From contig NZ_OZ241747.1 of NCBI RefSeq assembly GCF_965201005.1, positions 2,232,001-2,296,000 on the forward strand: 64,000 bases of DNA, read 5' to 3'. The DNA is from Mucilaginibacter_A sp965201005. GTDB taxonomy: Bacteria; Bacteroidota; Bacteroidia; Sphingobacteriales; Sphingobacteriaceae. The position numbers and the translations under genes are program-made. The notes under the pieces were generated by a model. It did not search any database and had not been told where the DNA came from. It saw only the letters and a program-made list of their open reading frames with translations. Positions within the stretch are counted from its first letter, which is position 1, and each line of letters opens with the position of its first letter. This document shows positions 25,749 to 33,960 of the stretch, piece after piece.

Positions 25749-27092
25749 CTATCCGAAATTCCAGCGTTTTAAAGTATGTTTTATGTACAGTTGCGTTTCC
25801 TGGTAACCTAAAACGTAAATATCCCGAAAGTTGAAATCCAGGTATTTTTTAAGATACCAATATCCAACCAAGGCACCGGTAAGCACCGGAAACAAAGTTG
25901 CAACCGCTACGCCATACACGTTTTTAAAAATATAAATCCCGATAAAATCCGTAACGATATTGATGGCCAGCATCACCAAAACCTTTATAAAATTGATTTG
26001 CGGCTGATGGATCACATCTAAAGTTAAAGCCAGAAAACGATCTGCCGGATACAGCAAAGCAAACGTGATAAAGATGCGGAAAACGTTGGCCGCTTCGGTT
26101 CCGGCATATTGCTTGCCACCAATTATCAGGATGGCAAAATCTGCCAGAAAGTAAGCTGCAATAGCGCAGGGGACAAGCATTAAAGTAAGCGTGCCGGTGT
26201 ATTTTTTCATCAGATAAATCACTTCACCTTTTTTGTTTTGATTGAACGCGACTGACATCACCGGCATCCCGATAGCGGCATAACTGCGCAACGGGATTTC
26301 TACCAGTTCCATCAGCTTTTGTCCCAGATTATAAATGGCCAGAGCAGCTGGCCCAAGCATAAAATTGATAATGAACGTATCAGAACTGCGGAACAAATTA
26401 GCACTTAAATTGGTGCCAACGCTGTATTTCCCGAAATGAAAAAGCTCTGAAATACAGCTTTTTGTCCGGTTTTTAAAGCTGCGGATGTTTGTCCAGCCTT
26501 TCGCAAAACAAACAAAACTGGCCGCAAGCTGCGTTGCCATATAAACGTAAATAATGGTATTTAAGTTATCGGATTTTAGAACGATGAGCAAAATCACCAT
26601 CACAATAAACAAACCCTGATTTATCAAACGTAGAAAAAGCAATGCCCCAAAGTTTTGCCTTGCCTGCAATATGCAGTTGGCAATAAACACAGGCAAGGTG
26701 AAAATGAAATACAAGCTAAACCATTTGATAGATAGTTTTAATCCGATGTTATCAATATAATCCGTTAAAAACCAAAATGGTATATTGATTATCACAACAA
26801 TAATTGTAAGTACCAAAGCGATGTACCAAACAGAACCGCAAACCTCCTGGGCACGAGCTGCAGTTGTGCCCGAAAAAAACTTGATAAAAGCAGTAACAAT
26901 AAATCCGGATCGGATAGTGTCCAGCAAACCAATAACCGCCATAAAAAACACCCACAAACCCAGGCTTTCAAGCGTGAGTGATCGTGATAAAACTGCGTAG
27001 GTAACCATCCCCAGAACAGAAACAATGGCACTGCTGGCCAGTGATAAAAAGTAAATATTACTGAGTTTATTTATGATTGCCTGAACACGCAT
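25749..27092 (-). CDS. Polysaccharide/oligosaccharide flippase (MATE-like, Wzx type)
   Basis: 447 aa integral membrane protein with about 12 hydrophobic helices. The start (ATG 27092) is MRVQAIINKLSNIYFLSLAS, an amphipathic helix as in many Wzx proteins, followed by GMVTYAVLSRSLTLESLGLW. Such proteins flip lipid-linked glycan across the inner membrane. It is divergent from three glycosyltransferase genes, consistent with a small surface-glycan locus. The specific glycan is unknown. Confidence 0.78.
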   Translation of the reverse strand: MRVQAIINKLSNIYFLSLASSAIVSVLGMVTYAVLSRSLTLESLGLWVFFMAVIGLLDTIRSGFIVTAFIKFFSGTTAARAQEVCGSVWYIALVLTIIVVIINIPFWFLTDYIDNIGLKLSIKWFSLYFIFTLPVFIANCILQARQNFGALLFLRLINQGLFIVMVILLIVLKSDNLNTIIYVYMATQLAASFVCFAKGWTNIRSFKNRTKSCISELFHFGKYSVGTNLSANLFRSSDTFIINFMLGPAALAIYNLGQKLMELVEIPLRSYAAIGMPVMSVAFNQNKKGEVIYLMKKYTGTLTLMLVPCAIAAYFLADFAILIIGGKQYAGTEAANVFRIFITFALLYPADRFLALTLDVIHQPQINFIKVLVMLAINIVTDFIGIYIFKNVYGVAVATLFPVLTGALVGYWYLKKYLDFNFRDIYVLGYQETQLYIKHTLKRWNFG

Positions 27093-27242
27093 ATTGTCTG
27101 AATGATTTTAGAATAGCAACTTACTGCTGCTTTTGCACGTATTAATCGGGATAAGTGCGTAATGCTTAAACGAGGCTTAATTTTTATAGTTGCAAACCAA
27201 ACCGGGATCAAATCAAGTAAACAGCCATCAAAATAATTTAAC

Positions 27243-28142
27243 ATGCAGCTATTTAAGCTTCCGGGATGGATTGGCCCTCATCTGTATAAGGCCAAAAAAT
27301 TTGCCGATCTTTCTGAAATTGAGCTTTCGGATTTGAAATCAAGAATCGCTGTTTTTTCTTCGGAAACGCCTGATGTATCGATAGTTATACCTGCATGGAA
27401 CGAAGAAAACAACATTTTCAGGGCTGTATCTTCCATTGCGGCAAACCATACTTCTTTTAGGGTAGAAATTTTGGTGATCAACAACAATTCTACCGATGGT
27501 ACACAAAAAGTTTTGGAAGAATTAGGTATCCGAAATTATTTTCAACCCGAACAGGGAATACCTTTTGCCCGGCAAATGGGACTGGACAAAGCCCGTGGCC
27601 AGTATCATCTTTGCGCAGATTGCGATACTTTTTATCCGCAAAACTGGATCAATCTTATGGTGAACCCGATGCAGCAGGATAAAAATATAAAAGGTGTTTA
27701 TGGCCGTTATCGTTTTATTCCGCCAGAAGGAAAAAGCCGGTTTGGTTTGATGGTTTACGAACTAATAACCGGTATTTTGATCAGGATCAGGAAAAAAAAC
27801 CAGGAATATCTGAACGTTTTAGGTTTTAATATGGGTTTTGTAACCGAAGCGGGCCGTAATCCAAACGGATTTATAGTGAACAATAGCCGAAAGTTTGACA
27901 ATGCTGCCGGAAGCGATTATTTTGTGGAAGAAGCAGAAGACGGCCGCATGGCACTGCATTTAAAAAAACAAGGACGTTTAAAACTGATCACCAACGCCAA
28001 AGCAAGGGTTTATACATCACCCAGAAGGCTTTTGTATGATGGCGGGATTTTTAAAGCTTTCAAAAACCGCTTTAAATTGCACACCAAATCAATATCAGAA
28101 TATTTAACCGGAAAAAACAAAACCTCTGCTTTACAAAATTAA
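27243..28142 (+). CDS. Glycosyltransferase family 2 protein
   Basis: 299 aa GT-A fold. The nucleotide-binding start is VSIVIPAWNEENNIFRAV (about residues 41-58), and the metal-binding DxD equivalent is CADCDTFYP (about 119). NNNSTDGT lies between them. The acceptor-binding half has a hydrophobic stretch (GLMVYELITGILI) and an ED-containing motif (FVEEAEDGRMALHLKKQGRLKL). It transfers a sugar from a nucleotide-sugar donor to an unknown acceptor. It is first gene of a three-gene run on the plus strand. Confidence 0.8.
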   Translation: MQLFKLPGWIGPHLYKAKKFADLSEIELSDLKSRIAVFSSETPDVSIVIPAWNEENNIFRAVSSIAANHTSFRVEILVINNNSTDGTQKVLEELGIRNYFQPEQGIPFARQMGLDKARGQYHLCADCDTFYPQNWINLMVNPMQQDKNIKGVYGRYRFIPPEGKSRFGLMVYELITGILIRIRKKNQEYLNVLGFNMGFVTEAGRNPNGFIVNNSRKFDNAAGSDYFVEEAEDGRMALHLKKQGRLKLITNAKARVYTSPRRLLYDGGIFKAFKNRFKLHTKSISEYLTGKNKTSALQN

Positions 28143-28156
28143 TTGCTGTACGCACG

Positions 28157-29008
28157 ATGTATAATTTCAGTCAGGTTGCCTTATTGATCACACATTATAA
28201 CCGAAGCCAGTCTTTAAAAAACTTACTTCAAACATTTAACAATCAAAAAGTTATGTTTGGAGAAATTGTTGTTTCAGACGATGGAAGCGAGCCCGGGCAT
28301 TATCTTGAACTTGAAAAACTTCAAACTGAATTTAACTTCAGGCTGATTAAATCTTTTCAAAACAAAGGTTTGGGCAATAATATCAATAAAGGTCAGGATG
28401 CGGTTACCAAACCTTATACACTTTACATACAGGAAGATTTTGTGCCGAAACCTCCTTTTGCCAGCCATTTGCAAGAGGCTTTACAACTGATGGACAGCAA
28501 TAATGAACTGGATTTGACCCGGTTTTATGCCTACTTTGCTTATCCTAAACTGCAACCTTACAAAAATGGTTTTTCTGAAATGATCTTCAGCCGGGCAACA
28601 GTCAATCACTTAAAATTTTATGTTTACAGTGATCATCCGCATTTGCGGAGAAGTTCGTTTTTTGAAAAATTTGGCCGTTACCCGGAAGGGATCAAAGGTG
28701 ATTTAACAGAATACCAGATGGCAATCTCGTTTATTAAAAACAATGGTAAAGGCTTGTTTTACAATCAGTTTGATTCGCTTTTTGATCAATGCAATTCCTC
28801 CGCAGAACCCAGTACCATGAAACGCAGCCAATGGCGGCAAAGCAAAAATTTTATGGTCCAAACAGTTAGGGCAGTATATCTATATTTTAAATTGTTTAAA
28901 GGGCATTTTGATTTGATGTCGGCCAAACGAAATACTTCTTTTACCCGTATAAATTACAGCAATGGCGCAACATTTTCCTCAGGTAACGCTGCTCATAACG
29001 CATTATAA
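28157..29008 (+). CDS. Glycosyltransferase family 2-like protein (paralogue A)
   Basis: 283 aa. It starts with VALLITHYNRSQSLKNLL and VSDDGSE, the GT-A nucleotide-binding strand and acidic motif; YIQEDF is the likely DxD equivalent. It shares long blocks with the next gene, including YSDHPHLRRSSFF, GLGNNINKGQDAV and KGD-x-TEY. The last 47 bases overlap the next gene in another frame, so its C-terminal tail may be recent. The dispersed word at 28932-28945 lies in that tail (N-T-S-F-T). Confidence 0.75.
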   Translation: MYNFSQVALLITHYNRSQSLKNLLQTFNNQKVMFGEIVVSDDGSEPGHYLELEKLQTEFNFRLIKSFQNKGLGNNINKGQDAVTKPYTLYIQEDFVPKPPFASHLQEALQLMDSNNELDLTRFYAYFAYPKLQPYKNGFSEMIFSRATVNHLKFYVYSDHPHLRRSSFFEKFGRYPEGIKGDLTEYQMAISFIKNNGKGLFYNQFDSLFDQCNSSAEPSTMKRSQWRQSKNFMVQTVRAVYLYFKLFKGHFDLMSAKRNTSFTRINYSNGATFSSGNAAHNAL

Positions 29009-29720
29009 CCGTAGTCGTTCGTTAATAAACCTGCTGACTGTTTTTCAGCAGCAATCTACTTTCGGCCATATCATTGTTTCTGACGACGGGAGTTTATCAA
29101 GCCATATCAAAGCTTTAAATGATTTCAAAAAAGATGTTGATTTTGAGTTGATTACTACCGAAAAAAACAGCGGTTTGGGCAACAATATCAACAAAGGACA
29201 GGATGCTGTAAAAACACCTTATACTTTATACGTACAGGAAGATTTTGAGCCGGATGCTTCTTTTAGCACCCATTTTTTGAACGCGCTGCAATTTATGGAG
29301 AAGGAGTGCGAGCTGGATATGGTCCGGTTTTACGCTTATCTGAAATATCCTTATTTAAAGCCTTATCAAAAAGGTTTTTCGCGTATGTTGATCAAGCCCT
29401 GGTACACTAACTACCGCAAAATTTATTATTACAGTGATCATCCGCATCTGCGCAGAAGTTCGTTTTTTAAAAAATTCGGACGTTATCAAGAAGGTTTAAA
29501 AGGCGACCGTACGGAATATAAAATGTGCGTATCTTTCATCAAAAACAACGGAAAAGCCCTATTTTACGATGATTATAAAGCTCTGTTTACACAGGTAAAT
29601 TCTGCTGATGAACCCAGTACCATGACGCGTAACAGCTTAACCAACAGCAACAATCCGGTTATTGCAGTTACGCGCTACTTTTACCGGCAATTAAAATACA
29701 ACTTTGATTTATTGTTTTAA
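28962..29720 (+). CDS. Glycosyltransferase family 2-like protein (paralogue B)
   Basis: 252 aa, clearly a tandem duplicate of the preceding gene: VTLLITHYNRSRSLINLL, VSDDGSLS, GLGNNINKGQDAV, YVQEDFEPDASF and YSDHPHLRRSSFF line up without gaps. It starts with ATG at 28962 inside the end of paralogue A. Divergence is high enough that the duplication is not recent. It probably adds a related sugar in the same glycan. A near-match to the dispersed word (GATGCTTCTTTTAGC, about 29253-29267) encodes D-A-S-F-S. Confidence 0.75.
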   Translation: MAQHFPQVTLLITHYNRSRSLINLLTVFQQQSTFGHIIVSDDGSLSSHIKALNDFKKDVDFELITTEKNSGLGNNINKGQDAVKTPYTLYVQEDFEPDASFSTHFLNALQFMEKECELDMVRFYAYLKYPYLKPYQKGFSRMLIKPWYTNYRKIYYYSDHPHLRRSSFFKKFGRYQEGLKGDRTEYKMCVSFIKNNGKALFYDDYKALFTQVNSADEPSTMTRNSLTNSNNPVIAVTRYFYRQLKYNFDLLF

Positions 29721-29734
29721 ACTGATGAAAAAGG

Positions 29735-29780
29735 TATCAAACAGAAAAAGGCTTTTTAAGAAGCCTTTTTCTGTTTGATA
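29735..29780. terminator. Bidirectional terminator
   Basis: A 20-base perfect stem (TATCAAACAGAAAAAGGCTT with its reverse complement at 29761-29780) separates convergent genes and carries A and T tracts on both sides. Confidence 0.88.
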
Positions 29781-29783
29781 AAA

Positions 29784-30203
29784 CTATGGTTTTGAAGTGC
29801 CATTGGTTGTACCGGCCCCAGTTGGCGTGGTGGATCCTGTACCCGTCATGCCCGGGCCGTTGCCGCTGGTGCCCGTGCCATTTGTGCCGGTAGTGCCAGT
29901 TGCGGTGCCATTGTTGCCGGTGTTGGACGTGCCATTTCCGGTCCCGGCCCCGTTTGCTACTCCCGTTCCGGTTGTGGCACCTCCAGTGTTGGTTCCGCTG
30001 CCACCTGTGCTGGTGCCTGTTCCGCTGGCAGAACCTGTACCTGTTGTAGTGTTGCCCATACCGGTAGAAGTTGTATCGGTGGACATTTGACCAGAAGTTT
30101 TTCCGGCAGAATCCTGGTCGCTGCCGGCTTGCTTGTTGGAGTTGCAGGCTGCTACTGAAAATGACACAGTTGCCGCCAGCATAATTAAATTAGTTTTTTT
30201 CAT
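29784..30203 (-). CDS. Gly/Thr-rich low-complexity lipoprotein
   Basis: About 139 aa from the ATG at 30203. A longer frame to 30320 is open but would bury the signal peptide. MKKTNLIMLAATVSFSVAAC is a lipoprotein signal with Cys20 as lipidation site. The rest is almost only Gly, Thr, Ser, Asn and Ala in irregular GTG/TGT/NGT repeats to the end, so it is expected to be disordered. No enzymatic domain. It may be a surface or periplasmic spacer protein. The antisense Pro/Val-rich frame is a shadow of the repeats. Confidence 0.65.
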   Translation of the reverse strand: MKKTNLIMLAATVSFSVAACNSNKQAGSDQDSAGKTSGQMSTDTTSTGMGNTTTGTGSASGTGTSTGGSGTNTGGATTGTGVANGAGTGNGTSNTGNNGTATGTTGTNGTGTSGNGPGMTGTGSTTPTGAGTTNGTSKP

Positions 30204-30263
30204 CACAATTAAAATTAGTTGATAGCTAAACACCCTGATGTTTTTAAAGTTTAAAAAATATCC

Positions 30264-30276
30264 GATAAAACAGTAT
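30264..30276 (+). repeat. Shortened dispersed word (GATAAAACAGTAT)
   Basis: One A shorter than form II, between the lipoprotein gene and the Hsp20 terminator. Confidence 0.5.
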
Positions 30277-30282
30277 TGCAAA

Positions 30283-30318
30283 AAAAAGCCTGCACTTTTC
30301 AGCGCAAGCCTTTTCATC
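30283..30318 (-). terminator. Probable terminator of the hsp20 gene
   Basis: On the minus strand AAAAGGCTTGCGCT, loop GAAA, AGTGCAGGC, then a T8 tract. The stem has a bulge. Confidence 0.5.
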
Positions 30319-30347
30319 AAACTAAACCAACTAAAAACTTATCTTTA

Positions 30348-30788
30348 TTAAGCTACAGCAATTGCTCTCGACTGTAGTTTTGCTTCTTCTTTTTTAGCAA
30401 TAGTAAGTTTTAATATACCATCAAAATAAGCAGCATCAATTTTTTGGTGATCTATGCTCTCCGGCAGGTTAAAAGACCGGGTAAAAGAAGCATAACCAAA
30501 TTCGCGTTTGCTGAATTTTTTACCTTCTTCGGTTTTCTCGTCTTTGTTTTCTGCGGAAATGATCAGTACGTTTTTCTCTAAGTTGATCTTAAAATCTTCT
30601 TTTTTCAAACCCGGTGCGGCAAGTTCAATCTGGAAATCTGCATCGGTTTCGGCAATGTTTACGGCCGGAACATGGCTTGGCATACGGTCTGTTAAATGTT
30701 CGTCGTTATAAACTGATTCAAACACATTATTAAACCAGGGGTTTACAAAAGATGGTTTTTGGGCTGGATTAAATTTTACAAGTGTCAT
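30348..30788 (-). CDS. Small heat-shock protein (Hsp20/alpha-crystallin family)
   Basis: 146 aa. The alpha-crystallin domain spans about residues 42-135: VPAVNIAETDADFQIELAAPGLKKEDFKI start and the consensus ASFTRSFNLPE and FDGILKLTIAKKE near the end (the A-x-x-x-G-x-L motif appears as AAYFDGILKLTI). The N-terminal arm is short. It is an ATP-independent holdase chaperone forming oligomers in the cytoplasm. The dispersed word at 30480-30493 encodes Y-A-S-F-T within the domain. Confidence 0.93.
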   Translation of the reverse strand: MTLVKFNPAQKPSFVNPWFNNVFESVYNDEHLTDRMPSHVPAVNIAETDADFQIELAAPGLKKEDFKINLEKNVLIISAENKDEKTEEGKKFSKREFGYASFTRSFNLPESIDHQKIDAAYFDGILKLTIAKKEEAKLQSRAIAVA

Positions 30789-30922
30789 ATCGTTTTTGCT
30801 TTTATTTTTATTTATTTTATGGTTGATTACATTTATACAATCCTTATACCATCAGCATAAAAACTATTTTTTACCGACAAACTGTCACCAATTATATTTT
30901 TAATAAGACATATTGACTTAAA

Positions 30923-31363
30923 ATGAACGAAATTCCATCAAATTACAAATTTAAAACGCCGATTTACATCCGTTTTTCGGATCTGGACGGCTTTGGACAT
31001 GTGAACAATGCCGTTTATCTTACTTATTTTGAAATTGCCCGTACCAACTATTGGAAACAGATTATTGAATGGGATTGGAAAGAAACCAATATTATTTTAG
31101 GCCGATCAGAAATAAATTACCTGAAACCTTTAAAACTTTATGATCAGATTTTTTGCTACGTCCGCACCTCGCGCATTGGCAACAGCAGTTTTGATATTGA
31201 TTACATCATCACCAAAATAGAAGAAAACGGACATGAAGTAATCTGTACCACCGGCCAAACGGTTTGTATCCATTATGATTACAAAGCGTATAAATCAATC
31301 CCGATCCCGGAAGTAGAACAAAAAAAGATGATGGGTTTTGAAGGGTTTAAACCCCGCGGCTAA
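30923..31363 (+). CDS. Acyl-CoA thioesterase, 4HBT/YbgC-like hotdog fold
   Basis: 146 aa. The hotdog catalytic region is visible: IRFSDLDGFGHVNNAVYLTYFE, with D-x-D-x-x-GHVNN, the 4-hydroxybenzoyl-CoA thioesterase pattern, followed by FEIARTNYW. A second conserved segment is RIGNSSFDIDYII. Cytosolic; it hydrolyses acyl-CoA thioesters of unknown chain length. Monocistronic. Confidence 0.88.
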   Translation: MNEIPSNYKFKTPIYIRFSDLDGFGHVNNAVYLTYFEIARTNYWKQIIEWDWKETNIILGRSEINYLKPLKLYDQIFCYVRTSRIGNSSFDIDYIITKIEENGHEVICTTGQTVCIHYDYKAYKSIPIPEVEQKKMMGFEGFKPRG

Positions 31364-31375
31364 ATCATCTTCTGC

Positions 31376-31383
31376 TACATTTG
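31376..31383 (+). promoter_or_regulatory. Bacteroidota -7 box (TACATTTG) before the MscS-like gene
   Basis: It matches TAnnTTTG, 32 bases before the ATG at 31416. Confidence 0.5.
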
Positions 31384-31415
31384 TACGGGAATGATAATTC
31401 TTTCTGTACGAACTT

Positions 31416-33896
31416 ATGATGACATACTGTTTTTATGCCCATAAAAAAGGTAAAGCCTATCGCTGTGTTTTATGGCTGATCGGCTTTACTTTTTTTGTTT
31501 CGGGATTTGCCTCGGCACAAAACAAAAAGAAGGTTACTGCCGAAAATGATTCGCTGAAAATGGCCTTGAATTATCAGGATTCCTTGCTGCACCGGGCAAA
31601 AAAATCTGATACTTCCATCAACAGTCTTTTAGATAAGATTGAATATTATACCGCTTCCTATAATCAAATCAATGGTGTTTTGTCAAAAGGGATTGACACC
31701 AACACCATTAGCGATGGCTTGCCGAGGATGGAACGCGGCATCAGGATTGTGCGCGAAACGGTAAACAACAACGATAAATCAAGCACGCTGCGCTACCTGT
31801 ATGCAGTTCGCGATATTTTAACCCGTATTGAAGACCGTTTGGAAGATTGGCAGGACAAACTTTCGCAGCGCAATGCCAGATTGGTAAAAACGCAGGCTCG
31901 GATTTCAGAATTTAAGCGGGACCCGACGCTTAATTTTATCCCCTCGGAAAGTATCCTGCAAAAACAGTATCTGCAACAGCTAAGTAATTTAAACAGCAAA
32001 TTTGCAAAGCTCGAATCCATCAACCGGACTAAATTGCTAAACCTGGGTTTGCTGCAAAACCGGGTTGTGCAAAATTATATTCGTGTTAATGATTACAAAA
32101 ACCAGATCAACGATATCCTGAACAAGTTTGCAGAACGTTCCATCAGCAAAGAATATCCTTACATCTGGCAGGCAAAACCTGCAGATTATCCAAATTCATT
32201 TGCCGTTGCCTGGGCTGCAACGGTAGCGATGAACCATCGTTTGCTTAGCTATTTTATCATCAGCAACTGGACTATTCATCTTTCCGGCATACTGTTTTTA
32301 GCGGCATTTTTTTATTGGGTTTACAGAAGTCTGAAAAAAATCAGGGAGAGTAATACAGAATCCGGGATAATATTAAAAAAAGCTGATTTTGTCCCGGCTC
32401 ATCCTTTTATATCTTCCTTACTGGTGGCAAGCATCATTACGCTGTTTTTTTATGATCATCCGCCTGCTATTTTTGTAGAGATCATCATGTTTGTGATGCT
32501 GGTTTGTACGGGCATCTTAATTAAAACCTTCTGGCCGAAAAACCTATACCAATACTGGCTGCCGGTTATTGTGTTGACTTCGGTTTACGATGTAAGCAAT
32601 TTGTTTATCAAAGTAAGTTATGCAGACAGGATCACGGTTTCTATATTAAGTGTTTCGTGCCTGATAATCGGTTTTTCTTTCATGAAATCCCTTAAAAAAA
32701 GCGGACTGGTTCTTCCTGGCGCATACTTTTTGTTGCTGCGCGTTTTTATGGCCATGCAATTGATTTCTTTATTGCTGAATTTTGCGGGCAGGTTTAGCAT
32801 TGCCAAAATGCTGGGTTACACGGCTTTGTCCGGTTTGTGGGAAACCGTTAGTTTATACGTTTTTGTGCGGATTGTGATGGAAGCTATCTTTTTACAGTTA
32901 GAAAGCGGGAAAACTTCTGACGAAACGCCATCTTACTTTGATTATGCAACTTTAAAAACACGGATGCAAAACGTGTTGAACGTAGTTGCCGTTATTTTCT
33001 GGCTGATCTGGGTTGCGCAAAACTTTAACATCATTGATTTCCTGGTTGATTTATCTACCGGTTTGTTAAGCCAGGAACATACCATCGGCGATACAAAATT
33101 CACTTTTGGCAATGTACTTTTGTTCATCATTATTATCTGGATTGCCTCGGCATTGTCCAAAACCATCACTTACTTTTTTGAATTTGCCGATCAACATGCT
33201 GTTTCTGCCACCCGAAAAAACAAGCTCAGTTCTTCTATTTTGCTGGTAAAACTCAGCATTTTTGGTTCTGGTTTTTTGCTGGCCATTATAGCTTCCAGCG
33301 TTCCGATAGAAAAAATAAATATTATCATCGGCGCACTGAGTGTCGGCATCGGTTTTGGCTTGCAAACCATCGTCAACAATTTGGTTTCCGGGGTGATATT
33401 GGCCTTTGAAAAACCGGTTCAGATTGGTGATATTATTGAAGTTGGCGGCCATTCAGGGGCGATCAGGGAAATGGGCATCCGCGCCAGCAAAATCGCCACC
33501 GCGGATGGTTCCGAGATCATCATCCCGAACGGCGATCTGCTTTCTCAGCACTTAATCAACTGGACTTTAAGCAACAATAACCGCCGTGTAGAACTAATTG
33601 TGGGCGTAGCTTACGGTTCTGAACTGGATAAAGTGCGCAAACTGCTTTATCATTTAGTGATGGACCGCGAATACATAATGAAAACACCGGCACCGATGGT
33701 GCTAATCCATAATTTTAGCGACAATTCAGTGGATTTCAGGATTTTGTTTTGGGTAGAAGATCTGACCAAATGGCTGGAACTAAAAAGCCGTTTGATGAGT
33801 GATATCTATGAAACTTTTTACCTTGAAAAAATTGAAATCCCATTTCCGCAGCGCGATGTACACTTGTATTATCCCGAAGGAAAACCCGAAAAATAG
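31416..33896 (+). CDS. Large MscS-family mechanosensitive channel
   Basis: 826 aa. A signal-like hydrophobic N-terminus (about 20-38, ending FASAQ) precedes a periplasmic coiled-coil region (about 40-240), then about ten transmembrane helices. The MscS pore and vestibule are near the C-terminus: IGALSVGIGFGLQTIVNNLVSG (TM3, Gly/Ala-lined), then FEKPVQIGDIIEVGG and GSEIIIPNGDLLSQHLINW. This is the MscK/YbiO-type architecture of long MscS homologues. It releases solutes on hypo-osmotic shock. The word at 31424-31437 sits at the very start of the gene in an unusual frame. Confidence 0.87.
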   Translation: MMTYCFYAHKKGKAYRCVLWLIGFTFFVSGFASAQNKKKVTAENDSLKMALNYQDSLLHRAKKSDTSINSLLDKIEYYTASYNQINGVLSKGIDTNTISDGLPRMERGIRIVRETVNNNDKSSTLRYLYAVRDILTRIEDRLEDWQDKLSQRNARLVKTQARISEFKRDPTLNFIPSESILQKQYLQQLSNLNSKFAKLESINRTKLLNLGLLQNRVVQNYIRVNDYKNQINDILNKFAERSISKEYPYIWQAKPADYPNSFAVAWAATVAMNHRLLSYFIISNWTIHLSGILFLAAFFYWVYRSLKKIRESNTESGIILKKADFVPAHPFISSLLVASIITLFFYDHPPAIFVEIIMFVMLVCTGILIKTFWPKNLYQYWLPVIVLTSVYDVSNLFIKVSYADRITVSILSVSCLIIGFSFMKSLKKSGLVLPGAYFLLLRVFMAMQLISLLLNFAGRFSIAKMLGYTALSGLWETVSLYVFVRIVMEAIFLQLESGKTSDETPSYFDYATLKTRMQNVLNVVAVIFWLIWVAQNFNIIDFLVDLSTGLLSQEHTIGDTKFTFGNVLLFIIIIWIASALSKTITYFFEFADQHAVSATRKNKLSSSILLVKLSIFGSGFLLAIIASSVPIEKINIIIGALSVGIGFGLQTIVNNLVSGVILAFEKPVQIGDIIEVGGHSGAIREMGIRASKIATADGSEIIIPNGDLLSQHLINWTLSNNNRRVELIVGVAYGSELDKVRKLLYHLVMDREYIMKTPAPMVLIHNFSDNSVDFRILFWVEDLTKWLELKSRLMSDIYETFYLEKIEIPFPQRDVHLYYPEGKPEK

Positions 33897-33898
33897 GT

Positions 33899-33952
33899 GG
33901 TAAAAGAAGCATTGTTATAAAATTTTTATTTATGGCGATGCTTCTTTTTACC
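33899..33952. repeat. Pair of dispersed words between convergent genes
   Basis: GGTAAAAGAAGCAT (33899-33912) starts 3 bases after the MscS-like stop. ATGCTTCTTTTTACC (33938-33952, one extra T) lies 8 bases from the ndh stop. Confidence 0.8.
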
Positions 33953-33960
33953 GGATAAAA

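Noticed and set aside
29797..30090. 97-codon plus-strand frame rich in Pro and Val
   Set aside because: It is the antisense shadow of the Gly/Thr repeat lipoprotein; its composition is explained by the complementary codons.
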